A stretch of DNA of 64,000 nucleotides from Paenibacillus taihuensis (GTDB taxonomy: Bacteria > Bacillota > Bacilli > Paenibacillales > Paenibacillaceae), in NCBI RefSeq assembly GCF_003386535.1, contig NZ_QTTN01000020.1, forward strand, positions 1-64,000, read 5' to 3'. Below, piece after piece: positions 42,919-51,597 of the stretch. Positions within the stretch are counted from its first letter, which is position 1. Every line of letters begins with the position of its first letter. A program made the position numbers and the translations under genes. Under the pieces are notes generated by a model. It searched no databases and was not told the origin of the DNA. It saw nothing but the letters and a program-made list of their open reading frames with translations.

Positions 42919-43040
42919 AATTATGACAACGGGGCGACAATTGCAAGGCGAATGCAACCACGCGGAAAGCACAACCGTATAATCTACCATACAAACGGAC
43001 AGGCTGTTGATAGATATACTATTATAGGAGGATACGTGAT

Positions 43041-43265
43041 ATGAAATGTTTGAACTGTAACTCGAATGATATCGGCAAGATCGGAAAACAGCAGTACTAT
43101 TGCTGGAACTGCTGTATTGAGTTTACGATAAATGGCGAGAAACTGGATTTGTTTCAGGTGGAGAAAGACGGCACTGTAAGCTCGCTGAACGATTTGTTCT
43201 TCGATGTAGATCTGCCGCCTGAAGAGGTTATTGCCCCTAATCCTGATCAAGCGAAAGCCATTTAA
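43041..43265 (+). CDS. Small zinc-ribbon protein
   Basis: 74 residues. MKCLNCNSNDIGKIGKQQYY then CWNCCIEF give two CxxC knuckles that should bind one zinc; the rest is acidic (FFDVDLPPEEVIAPNPDQ). AGGAGG precedes ATG 43041. Proteins of this size and layout are widely conserved in Bacillales but I know no function. It is preceded by the candidate small RNA and its terminator. Confidence 0.78.
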   Translation: MKCLNCNSNDIGKIGKQQYYCWNCCIEFTINGEKLDLFQVEKDGTVSSLNDLFFDVDLPPEEVIAPNPDQAKAI

Positions 43266-43354
43266 TTGACGCGGGCACAATAGGCTTTAAAAAAACGTGG
43301 CAGACCATGACTTGAACTCAAGTCGTGATCTGCCACTTTTTTCGCATTCTCCCT

Positions 43355-43720
43355 CTACTCCGCCTCCAGAACCTGCTTCACCAGCCGCTTCGGCGCGGCG
43401 CGCAAGTACGCTTCCTTCAGCAAGGTCGCCATCTCCGCCCAATCCTTCGGCTCATGGATGCCAACCCAGCCGCGATGGCCAATATATGGTGGCCGGTGGA
43501 AGCGTCCATCCTGAACCAGCACCTCTTGCGTCTCCAGATCGGACTTGAACGTCATTCCGTAGTCGCTCATCAAGAGGAACGACTTATCCTTCACTTTAAA
43601 CGTCGTATGACCATGCCCGTCGATAAGCTCCGTCACCTCGGGCAACGCCCCGCAGATGCGGCGCACCTGCTTCAGCATTTCTTTCCCTTTATCGGTTTGC
43701 ATTCCCATTGGATGTGACAT
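43355..43720 (-). CDS. MmcQ/YjbR family protein
   Basis: 121 residues with the YjbR fold signatures: GKEMLKQVRRICGALPEVTE, HTTFKVKDKSFLLMSDYGM and a C-terminal GWVGIHEPKDWAEMATLLKE. Family members are small double-stranded-DNA-binding-like proteins of unknown role. AAAGGAGG precedes ATG 43720. Stand-alone. Confidence 0.88.
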   Translation of the reverse strand: MSHPMGMQTDKGKEMLKQVRRICGALPEVTELIDGHGHTTFKVKDKSFLLMSDYGMTFKSDLETQEVLVQDGRFHRPPYIGHRGWVGIHEPKDWAEMATLLKEAYLRAAPKRLVKQVLEAE

Positions 43721-43835
43721 TCGCAGCTGCCTCCTTTAGTGCGCCTTGATATTCCTCATGCAGATACACTATCATTTCGCGCCTCAAAGCCGCAACTCCT
43801 CCCGCCAATCCCCCTCGCTACCGCTAACGCTGCTG

Positions 43836-46364
43836 CTACATTGGAAGCTCGATCAAATTCACTTCCCTCACCGGCTGCTCCCGGTCAAGCGGAATGAAGA
43901 AGGTCTTGATCTCGCTGCCGCCGAGCCGCGCTGACCACTTTCGGTCCAGCAGCGGAAGATCAATCTCCGCCTCACAGCCCACACCGCTCGTCTCGCAGCA
44001 GCGCAGGATGTAGCCGTCTCCGTCTTCGGAAGGCTTAAACGCCGTCGCCACGACGCTGCTCGCGGAGATGCGAATCCCTTCCGCCGTCTGCGGCAGCGTG
44101 CCTTTATGATACGTCTCCACGATATGAATGGGCGGCACGTTCAGCTCGTATGCCCGCTTCGGCACATTCCCATCGCGCCAGTCGCCCGCATGCGGAACGA
44201 GGGCATAACGGAACTGCTGAAGCCCTTGATCCATATACTCGCAATACTCATCCCGCTCGCCGTAATGGTCCGCATAGATCGGGCTGCGCACGACCGTCAT
44301 CCGCAGATCGTTATCCTTGACATCGAAGCTGTACTTGGCGTCGTTCAACAGCGCAAGACCGTATAACTGCTGCGCACTCCCGCTATCAGGCGCAACAACA
44401 GCATCCGCCACAGCCGTTCCGGTCACATCTAACCACTGCTGCCCCGGTTCCTCTTCCCCATTCACCGGCCGCTCGATATAGCCGTACGGAATTTCATAGG
44501 TCGCACGCGGGTTCGCGACGCCGACCGGGAACGAGAGCTTCAGCATCTTGTGCTTTTCATGCCAGTCCAGCTTCACCTTCACTTCGATACCCGGCTTGTC
44601 GCGGTACAAGATAAAGTCCTGCCGCAGCACGGACTGATTATACCGATTCGTCACTCGCATCACCGCACGCAGCGGACCGCTCTCAAGCAGCCTCACCTGT
44701 CCGTCCGCGAAAGCGCCAAGCTCATTGCGGAACTCGAACACGCCATGCGCCCATGTGTCGCAGTGATGCTCGTCGATAACAACGGGGACCGCGCCTTTGC
44801 CGCTAAGCACCTCAATGCCATTGACTTTATCGTACAATCGGCTCACGTAGCCGGTATGCGGCTCGAATTCGAGGCGATACCAATCGTTCTCGAGCGCAGC
44901 ACTCTCCGCATCCGCATGCAGCATTCGCTCAGAAACCGCCGCCGCGCCAACCTCGCGCTGCTTGTAAATCCAATACACGCGGTATCCCATCGCCGGAATA
45001 CGCGCCATGAATGCCGTATCGTACTTATCGTCGCTGCCGTTCGTCCGCGAGCCGCGCACAATCTGGCACTCCACGACAGCGCTTGTATCGTCAGTCACAC
45101 TCGTGACCTGCTTGTTCACTTGAACGAGCGTCTCCACTTCCCATGACAGCGGGTTGAAGACGACTACCGGAATGCCGGCATCGTTCTGCTCCCACAGCAC
45201 CCAGTCCGAATCTTTGCTTAAGCTCGCGATCTCGTCCTTCATCGTGTCGATGGACCAGGAGATCCGCTGCAAAGCCGCATTTAGCGACACCGCCGCAATA
45301 TTCAGCGATTCCCCGTAAGACTCCCGTGCATCGTCGAAAGCTTCCTGAACCGAGCAGCCGCCCATAATGTCGTGGAACTGGTTGAACATGACGTTCTTCC
45401 AGCCGCGCTTGATCTCCTCCGCCGAGTAGTTGAACCCTGCAATCAGCTGCGCCACTGCGCCGAATTTCTCCGCCGTCAGCAGCCGGTGCTCCGCCCTCCG
45501 GTTAAGCGCCTTCGACTCCGAATGCGTCGAATAACAGCCGCTCGCATGATGCTGCAGATCGTCCGCGAACACCGGAAAATGCTGCCCGCTCCCCAGCATC
45601 GCCTCGAAATACGCATTCGGCGAGCTCGGCTCGAACCGCTCCCGGCCGAACTCCTCCCGCAGCCTGCCGATCGACTGCAAATTCGCAATCGTCGGACCGC
45701 CGCCATGGTTGCCTACGCCATAGAAGAGCATCATATCTTGCTCATCCTGAGCCGCGGCTTCCGTCATCTCCAGCGCTTTGCCGTACACGGGGTCCTCTTG
45801 GTTCTTAACCGACCAATTGCCATAGCTGATCGGGATGCGGTACGTCAGCACCTTGCTGCCATCCTGGCTTTGCCACCAGAACAGGCTCCTTTCCATATGC
45901 TTCTCATGCTCGCCCGGACGCATGTAGACGTAGGCATTCATCCCGCTTTTCTTCAGAATTTGCGGCAGTATCCCGCTATGCCCGAACGAATCGACGTTGT
46001 AGCCTACTCGCGCCATCACCCCGAACTTCTCGGCGAAATACCGCTGGCTGTACAAGCCATGCCTCGCGAACGACTCACCGGAAGGCAAGTTGCAATCCGG
46101 CTGAATCCACCATCCTCCGACAATGACCCAGCGTCCCTCACGGACGCGCGCGCGAATCTCTTCGAACATCTCGGGCGCATTCTGCTCTACCCATTCATAA
46201 TAAGCCGCCCCTGCACATGTGAAAATAAAGTCCGGAAACTCGTTCATCCGGTCGAGCGCCGAACGGAACGTTGCCTTAATCTCGGCATAACCCTCCTGCC
46301 ACTGCCACAGCCATACCGGGTCCAAATGAGCATTGCCGATCATATGAAACTTCATTTGACTCAT
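43836..46364 (-). CDS. GH38 alpha-mannosidase (second canonical copy)
   Basis: 842 residues. Zinc motif GNAHLDPVWLWQWQEG, nucleophile aspartate in YNVDSFGHSGILPQIL and glycine-rich FYGVGNHGGGPT are intact. It lacks the ~230-residue N-terminal domain of the copy at 4349 and starts directly with the catalytic domain. No signal peptide. AAGGAG lies eight bases before ATG 46364. It follows the kdu operon on the same strand behind a terminator-like hairpin, so it may be expressed with it or separately. Confidence 0.92.
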   Translation of the reverse strand: MSQMKFHMIGNAHLDPVWLWQWQEGYAEIKATFRSALDRMNEFPDFIFTCAGAAYYEWVEQNAPEMFEEIRARVREGRWVIVGGWWIQPDCNLPSGESFARHGLYSQRYFAEKFGVMARVGYNVDSFGHSGILPQILKKSGMNAYVYMRPGEHEKHMERSLFWWQSQDGSKVLTYRIPISYGNWSVKNQEDPVYGKALEMTEAAAQDEQDMMLFYGVGNHGGGPTIANLQSIGRLREEFGRERFEPSSPNAYFEAMLGSGQHFPVFADDLQHHASGCYSTHSESKALNRRAEHRLLTAEKFGAVAQLIAGFNYSAEEIKRGWKNVMFNQFHDIMGGCSVQEAFDDARESYGESLNIAAVSLNAALQRISWSIDTMKDEIASLSKDSDWVLWEQNDAGIPVVVFNPLSWEVETLVQVNKQVTSVTDDTSAVVECQIVRGSRTNGSDDKYDTAFMARIPAMGYRVYWIYKQREVGAAAVSERMLHADAESAALENDWYRLEFEPHTGYVSRLYDKVNGIEVLSGKGAVPVVIDEHHCDTWAHGVFEFRNELGAFADGQVRLLESGPLRAVMRVTNRYNQSVLRQDFILYRDKPGIEVKVKLDWHEKHKMLKLSFPVGVANPRATYEIPYGYIERPVNGEEEPGQQWLDVTGTAVADAVVAPDSGSAQQLYGLALLNDAKYSFDVKDNDLRMTVVRSPIYADHYGERDEYCEYMDQGLQQFRYALVPHAGDWRDGNVPKRAYELNVPPIHIVETYHKGTLPQTAEGIRISASSVVATAFKPSEDGDGYILRCCETSGVGCEAEIDLPLLDRKWSARLGGSEIKTFFIPLDREQPVREVNLIELPM

Positions 46365-46507
46365 TATGCATTCTCCTTATTCATTGTCCTGTCCAGATAG
46401 ACAGATAGAGTATCCTTGCCGCTTGTCGCCAGTATCTTCCTTTAATGTAGTTCAATTCATATGCATTTGTCGATGGTTCTACTCGTACAAAAGTGGCTAT
46501 ACGCAAC

Positions 46508-46550
46508 AAAACGCAGCCAAGAGCGGCTACCTGCTCCTGACTGCGTTTCT
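46508..46550 (-). terminator. Terminator of the kdu operon
   Basis: AAACGCAG / CTGCGTTT outer stem with inner GAGCAGGTAGCCGCTC on the minus strand, then TTGTT. Confidence 0.55.
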
Positions 46551-46573
46551 CTTTATGCTGCGATGCCTATGAA

Positions 46574-47323
46574 TCAACGCGCCATCCATCCGCCGTCTAC
46601 GCATAGGACATGACCGTTCATATAGTCCGAAGCTGCCGAGGCGAGGAAAACAACCGGCCCCTTCAGATCTTCCGGACGACCCCAGCGTCCTGCCGGAATC
46701 CGCTCGAGAATCGACTGGTATCGCTTCTCGTCCGCGATAATCGGAGCCGTATTGCGCGTCTCGATATAACCGGGCGCAATCGCGTTGACCTGAATGCCTT
46801 TGCCCGCCCATTCGTTCGCCAGCGCTTTCGTTATGCCAGCCACCGCGTGCTTGCTCGCGGTATATCCGGGCACGTTGATCCCGCCTTGATAGGAGAGCAT
46901 CGAGGCGATGTTGATGATTTTGCCGCTGCCGCGTTCGATCATATGTCTGCCCGCCAGCTGGCTGAGGAAGAAGACGGCATTGAGGTTCAGATCGATAACC
47001 GCATGCCAGTCCTCAGGGGAATGCTCAGCCGCAGGCGCTCGCCGAATCGTTCCCGCATTATTCACGAGAATATCGATGCCGCCGAATAGGCTCTGCGCCC
47101 CCAAGAATACATCCTGCAAACCATTAAGATCGCTAAGATCCGCCGAGATTTGCTCGGCTGTTCCGCCAATGGCGCGAATGGCCGCAACGGTTTCATCGCT
47201 GTTCGATGCCGATACACAGACGACTGAAGCGCCGGCCTCTGCAAGCGCAATGGCCATCTCTCGGCCGAGTCCCCCGGATGTGCCCGTTACGAGTGCCGTC
47301 TTGCCGGTTAGTTGAAATACCAC
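46574..47323 (-). CDS. kduD: 2-dehydro-3-deoxy-D-gluconate 5-dehydrogenase (KduD-like SDR)
   Basis: 249 residues, classical short-chain dehydrogenase: TGTSGGLGREMA nucleotide motif, NNAG, catalytic S and YTASK, and the C-terminal GGWMAR. It would reduce 2,5-diketo-3-deoxygluconate to 2-keto-3-deoxygluconate. The assignment rests on the operon with kduI, since many SDRs look alike. GTG start at 47323, six bases behind the deoR-type gene, so translation is probably coupled. Confidence 0.85.
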   Translation of the reverse strand: MVFQLTGKTALVTGTSGGLGREMAIALAEAGASVVCVSASNSDETVAAIRAIGGTAEQISADLSDLNGLQDVFLGAQSLFGGIDILVNNAGTIRRAPAAEHSPEDWHAVIDLNLNAVFFLSQLAGRHMIERGSGKIINIASMLSYQGGINVPGYTASKHAVAGITKALANEWAGKGIQVNAIAPGYIETRNTAPIIADEKRYQSILERIPAGRWGRPEDLKGPVVFLASAASDYMNGHVLCVDGGWMAR

Positions 47324-47329
47324 CCTGCA

Positions 47330-48094
47330 TCATTCCTTCGCTCCGTTAATAATTAATCTCACGCCAAGCTTCTGGTACTGTTCCTCCGTCTCCTTCGAAA
47401 TGCCGGAGTCGGTCACAATCGCTTCGATCTCCTTGAATTCGGCAAACGTAATTAACGCGCCTTGCCCGAATTTATAATGGTCCGCCACCACATACGAGGT
47501 GCGCGCCGTCTCGATCCAAGCGCGCTTCAGCTCCAGCAGCTCGCCTGTATAGATGGTGAAGCCGTCATCCGCATGGATGCCCGTAGCGCTTATAAACGCT
47601 TTGCGAATATTGAGCTTGCGTATATAAGCAACAGCTTCCGCTCCTGCGAGCATATTGCGTACCCGATAGCCGCCCGGCACGACGAGACGGATGGCATCCT
47701 TATGCGCCAGCTCGCTGATGATCATGACATCGTTGGTTACCACCGTAATCGGCTCGTTCGGAAGCTGCCGCGCCATCTCCTGCGTCGTCGTTCCCCCATC
47801 GAGCGCGATGATATCGTTCGGTTCGATGAGCCGCAGTGCAGCCGCGGCAATCTCCGCTTTCTCGGAGCCGTGCTTGACCGGGCTTCGCATGGACAGGATG
47901 CCGAGCTGATCGGCATGCGCCAGCATCGCGCCGCCATGGACGCGCTGCAGCAGCCCTCTCTCCTCGAGCTTCGCAAGGTCTTCCCGGATTGTTTTGCCTG
48001 TAACGCCAAGCCGTTCGCTGAGCTCGCCCACCGTTATTTGGTTGCTCGCAATCAGCAGCTCCATAATACGCTCATATCTCATTAAAGAGTTCAT
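47330..48094 (-). CDS. DeoR family transcriptional regulator
   Basis: About 254 residues. N-terminal DeoR helix-turn-helix (ITVGELSERLGVTGKTIRED, residues ~20-55) and a DeoRC sensor domain (ALDGGTTTQEMARQL, VTNDVMIISELA) that binds a phosphorylated sugar or sugar-acid intermediate. It lies between kduI and kduD and probably represses this operon through the phased TGAAC repeats at 49021-49070. ATG 48094 is favoured; GGAGAC lies about 12 bases upstream, and ATG 48082 is an alternative. Confidence 0.88.
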   Translation of the reverse strand: MNSLMRYERIMELLIASNQITVGELSERLGVTGKTIREDLAKLEERGLLQRVHGGAMLAHADQLGILSMRSPVKHGSEKAEIAAAALRLIEPNDIIALDGGTTTQEMARQLPNEPITVVTNDVMIISELAHKDAIRLVVPGGYRVRNMLAGAEAVAYIRKLNIRKAFISATGIHADDGFTIYTGELLELKRAWIETARTSYVVADHYKFGQGALITFAEFKEIEAIVTDSGISKETEEQYQKLGVRLIINGAKE

Positions 48095-48130
48095 CGTAAA
48101 TCGGAAGTCTCCATTCAATCGGTTTTACTT

Positions 48131-48964
48131 CTACTTTAACGCTTGCATCGGGACAAGGTCCATATCCTCGAATGTTTGATTCTCGCCGGCCATTCCCCAA
48201 ATGAAGGTATAGCTGCTCGTTCCTACGCCGCTATGGATGGACCAGCTTGGCGAAATAACGGCCTGCTCGTCACGGACGACGAGATGGCGGGTTTCCTGCG
48301 GCTCGCCCATGAAGTGAAACACCGCTCCGTCATCCGGCATATCGAAGTAGAAATACACCTCGGAACGGCGGTTATGCGTATGGCACGGCATCGTATTCCA
48401 CATGCTGCCTGGCTTCAGGAGCGTCATGCCCATCACAAGCTGACAGCTTTGAATGCCGCCGGAATGAATATACCGATAGATCGTCCGCTCATTGGAATTG
48501 GTAAGCGACCCCAGATGGTTCGGAGAAGCCTCGCTGATCGCCGCTTTCTGCGTCGGGTAGGTCTGGTGAGCCGGAGCCGAGTTCAAATAAAACTTAGCCG
48601 GGTTCGCCGAATCCACACTCGTGAACACCACTTCTTCCGCGCCTCGCCCAATATAGAGGCAATCCTTCGGGGACATCGTGTACGTATCGCCATCCACCGA
48701 TATAACGCCGTGACCGCCGACATTAATGATGCCAATCTCGCGGCGCTCCAGGAACGTCGCTGCCCCGATCGTCTTCGGATCGGCTTCCAGCTTAATAGCA
48801 CCTTGAACCGGCACCGCGCCTCCCACAATAAAACGGTCCACATGCGTATAGAATAGCGTCAATTGATCCGATTCAAACAGCTGCTCGATTAGAAAATGCT
48901 CCCGAAGTTCCTCTGTATCGAAGGTTCGAACCTGACTTGGGTGGTGTGCATACCGGATTTCCAT
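48131..48964 (-). CDS. kduI: 5-dehydro-4-deoxy-D-glucuronate isomerase
   Basis: 277 residues, the normal length. Opening MEIRYAHHPSQVRTFDTEEL is diagnostic. Zinc ligands are in MPCHTHNRRSEVYFYFDMP (two His and Glu) and SIHSGVGTSSYTFIWGMAGEN (His). It converts 5-keto-4-deoxyuronate, released from pectin- or glycosaminoglycan-type unsaturated uronates, to 2,5-diketo-3-deoxygluconate. AGGGG lies seven bases before ATG 48964. First gene of the operon. No lyase or kdgK/kdgA is in the window, so upstream and later steps are encoded elsewhere. Confidence 0.95.
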   Translation of the reverse strand: MEIRYAHHPSQVRTFDTEELREHFLIEQLFESDQLTLFYTHVDRFIVGGAVPVQGAIKLEADPKTIGAATFLERREIGIINVGGHGVISVDGDTYTMSPKDCLYIGRGAEEVVFTSVDSANPAKFYLNSAPAHQTYPTQKAAISEASPNHLGSLTNSNERTIYRYIHSGGIQSCQLVMGMTLLKPGSMWNTMPCHTHNRRSEVYFYFDMPDDGAVFHFMGEPQETRHLVVRDEQAVISPSWSIHSGVGTSSYTFIWGMAGENQTFEDMDLVPMQALK

Positions 48965-49020
48965 ATAATCGCCCCTAACGTTTGATTTGTTCATCGAATA
49001 GATCTAAACGTCTTCAACTC

Positions 49021-49070
49021 GGTTCACTAATGTTTATATAAGTTCATTTAGGTTCATATTAGTTCATTCA
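49021..49070 (-). promoter_or_regulatory. Five 10-bp-phased TGAAC repeats, candidate DeoR operator
   Basis: On the minus strand TGAAC occurs every 10 bp: TGAAC-TAATA-TGAAC-CTAAA, TGAAC-TTATA, TAAAC-ATTAG, TGAAC (one copy has a single mismatch). It begins about 60 bases before the kduI start. Helically phased direct repeats are typical of DeoR-family operators. Confidence 0.7.
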
Positions 49071-49102
49071 CACCCATTCCGCAACACCTTTATGCGTAAA
49101 AT

Positions 49103-49146
49103 AAAAAACCCCCTTAAGCCGCAATTTCCGCTGCCGCTTAAGGGGA
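49103..49146 (-). terminator. Terminator of the 49-61 kb operon
   Basis: CCCCTTAAGC / GCTTAAGGGG with a long inner loop, followed on the minus strand by TTTTTTATTTT. Confidence 0.85.
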
Positions 49147-49175
49147 TCCTCTTGTCTTGCCTTATTCAAACCTGC

Positions 49176-49799
49176 TTAATCAAGACCCAGCAATTCGCTG
49201 ACCGTCACAATCCGATAGCCCTGTGATACGGCTTCCTCCAGCAAAATCGTAACCGCCTCGAGCGATTGCGACCGATCTCCGAAACCGTCGTGAAACAGCA
49301 GAATGCTGCCGCTTCGCATCGCTTCTCTTGTCGTCGCCAGGATATGCTCCACGCCAGGCGTGTCCCAATCGTTCGAAGCAAGATTAACGCCGTGAATAAC
49401 CGCATAGCCGAACTCGCCCGCGACTTCAAGCAGCTCGTCGTTCACGTCGAGATAAGGCGGCCGGAATGTGTTCACGCGCCGACCCGTCACTGCGGTAATC
49501 AGCTGCTCAGCACGCTGCAGCTCCTCCCTCTGTGCATCCCGATCAAGCTCCGGCAGGTGCGGATGCAAGTAACTGTGATTGCCGAGCTCATGTCCTTCTT
49601 CGACAATTCGTCTTGCGATGTCTGGATAGCTCTCCATATTGGTGCCAAGAACGTAGAAGGTCGCTTTTCCGCCAACCTTCTTAAACGCATCAAGGAACTG
49701 CGGCGTCCATTCCGGATTCGGCCCGTCGTCGAATGTAAACGCCAGCAGCTTCTCTTCCGTCTTCACTTCATTGTAGATTGTCGCTGCAGTTGAAGCCAT
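49176..49799 (-). CDS. Polysaccharide deacetylase (NodB domain)
   Basis: About 207 residues. All NodB motifs are there: TFDDGPNPEW (motif 1), HSYLHPHL (motif 2, metal histidines), RPPYLD (motif 3), and ILLFHDG (motif 5). It removes N- or O-acetyl groups from glycans. No signal peptide, so it acts in the cytoplasm, presumably on imported acetylated oligosaccharides. Last gene of the operon: the GH2 stop codon lies inside its AAGGAGTGA ribosome-binding region. ATG 49799 is preferred over the GTG nine bases before. Confidence 0.9.
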   Translation of the reverse strand: MASTAATIYNEVKTEEKLLAFTFDDGPNPEWTPQFLDAFKKVGGKATFYVLGTNMESYPDIARRIVEEGHELGNHSYLHPHLPELDRDAQREELQRAEQLITAVTGRRVNTFRPPYLDVNDELLEVAGEFGYAVIHGVNLASNDWDTPGVEHILATTREAMRSGSILLFHDGFGDRSQSLEAVTILLEEAVSQGYRIVTVSELLGLD

Positions 49800-49804
49800 G
49801 AAGC

Positions 49805-51583
49805 TCACTCCTTATCGGGAGAATAAGTCCCTTCATTAATTGCCTTAATCATCGCTGCCGGCACTTTCGGCTTCCGGTCATACGTCAGCAAGCCGTTAAT
49901 CTCTTGTTCGACGTCCGTCAGCTGCGTATAGCAGTAGCCTTGCACGACGGGCGATCGCAGCATCGGCTTCACGACATTGTTCAGACGCTCCAAATATTCC
50001 TCGTCCGTCGATGCGCCGGAGTAGCCCCAGCCTTCCCAATCGCTCTTCTTGAAAGCAATTCCGCCAAACTCCGTAACGAGAATCGGTTGGCCTTCATAGG
50101 AGAAGCCGCCTACGCTGAGCCGCCGGTTCGCCGGCATCGCACTTACTGCTTTCTCCACGGACGAGTATCTTTCCTGCAGCACTTCGTTTCTCCACTCATA
50201 ATCGTGAATGTTGAACAGGTCCGTCTTCACGAGCTCCCAGCCGTCATTCGAGACGACCGGTCTTGTCGCATCGATCGACTTCGTCATGTAGTACATCGCA
50301 AGCGCATGCTGCTGCTGCTGAACATCGATCTGAATATTCGGCACGCCCCAGCTTTCGTTCAGCGGCACCCATGCGACGATAGATGGATGGTTGTAGTCGC
50401 GCTCCACCGCTTCCTGCCACTCTTTCGCGAAGCGCTCCGCATATTTCTCCGAGTAATCGTACGCATTCGCCATCTCGCCCCAGACGAGCAGCCCCAGCTT
50501 GTCGCACCAGTACAGATAGCGCGGATCTTCGACCTTCTGGTGCTTCCGCGCACCGTTGAAGCCCATCGCTTTCGTGAGCTCCACATCCTGCTTGATCGCG
50601 TCATCGGACGGCGGCGTCAAGTTGCCATCGGGGAAATACCCCTGATCCAGCACCAGCTTCATATAGTATGGACGGTTATTCAGACAGAACTTGCCGTTCT
50701 CGATCGAGACTTTGCGCAGGCCAAAATAACTGTCCACCTTATCGACCGGCACCCCATCTGCGAGCAGCGTAAACGTAACGTCATAGAGATTCGGATGCTC
50801 CGGCGACCACAGCCGCCCCAGTCCATGCTCATTGAAGTCGCGAAGCTTGATCGTTCTCGACTCGTGCTCGGCGAAGAGAGAGTATTGATCATCCGCGACT
50901 CTCTGGCCGTCTGCTGTCACCGTAACGCGCAGCTGCAGCTGCTGCGACGGGCTGAAGCCGGTCAGGAACGACCGGATGACAACCTCATTGCGATCCACAT
51001 CAGGCGTCATGCGCACCCGCTCCAAGCGGACCGCCGATACCGCCTCCAGCCAGACCGACTGCCAGATGCCTGTCGTTCTCGTATAGAAGATCGATGCGGA
51101 ATCGTTCAGCCAATACTGCTTGCCGCGAGGCAGCGTAATGTCTTCGCTATAGTCGACCGCCTGAACGACAATCCAGTTCTCATCGGAACCAGCCTGCAAG
51201 TAATCCGTAATGTCCGCATGGAACGGCGTATGGCCGCCCTCGTGGCGAACGACAAAATGCCCATTCACCCATACGGTAGCCTCGTAATCGACGGCGCCGA
51301 AGTGAAGAATCGTTCTAAGGTCAGCGAATGCAGCTGGAATCTCTACTTTCCTCCGATACCAGACACAATCATGAAACGCAGGATCTGCGATGCCGCTCAG
51401 CCTGCTCTGGAATGCAAAAGGTACCTGAATCCGTTTCGACAATGCCCGCTTCCCCGAGAACCAGTGCTCCTTCTGACCAACACGTTCATCGTCGAATTCA
51501 AATTCCCATTCTCCGTTCAAGCTCTCCCACAGCTCGCGGGCAAACTGCGGGCGCGGATAATCCAATCTTGGCGTTGATGACAT
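49805..51583 (-). CDS. GH2 family glycosidase (second copy)
   Basis: About 592 residues, shorter than the enzyme at 409 because it stops after the TIM barrel. Opening RLDYPRPQFARELWESLNGE, acid/base glutamate in WVPLNESWG, nucleophile candidate in LVTEFGGIAF. This short form is common among GH2 beta-galactosidase/beta-glucuronidase-like enzymes of soil Firmicutes. No signal peptide. GGAGG eight bases before ATG 51583, directly behind the response regulator stop (14 bases), so a member of the sensor operon. Confidence 0.9.
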   Translation of the reverse strand: MSSTPRLDYPRPQFARELWESLNGEWEFEFDDERVGQKEHWFSGKRALSKRIQVPFAFQSRLSGIADPAFHDCVWYRRKVEIPAAFADLRTILHFGAVDYEATVWVNGHFVVRHEGGHTPFHADITDYLQAGSDENWIVVQAVDYSEDITLPRGKQYWLNDSASIFYTRTTGIWQSVWLEAVSAVRLERVRMTPDVDRNEVVIRSFLTGFSPSQQLQLRVTVTADGQRVADDQYSLFAEHESRTIKLRDFNEHGLGRLWSPEHPNLYDVTFTLLADGVPVDKVDSYFGLRKVSIENGKFCLNNRPYYMKLVLDQGYFPDGNLTPPSDDAIKQDVELTKAMGFNGARKHQKVEDPRYLYWCDKLGLLVWGEMANAYDYSEKYAERFAKEWQEAVERDYNHPSIVAWVPLNESWGVPNIQIDVQQQQHALAMYYMTKSIDATRPVVSNDGWELVKTDLFNIHDYEWRNEVLQERYSSVEKAVSAMPANRRLSVGGFSYEGQPILVTEFGGIAFKKSDWEGWGYSGASTDEEYLERLNNVVKPMLRSPVVQGYCYTQLTDVEQEINGLLTYDRKPKVPAAMIKAINEGTYSPDKE

Positions 51584-51597
51584 ATGTAATTCCTCCA

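Noticed and set aside
42719-43040. T-box or metabolite riboswitch before the zinc-ribbon gene
   Set aside because: The hairpins do not show T-box, SAM, purine or other riboswitch core motifs; a small RNA or simple leader fits better.
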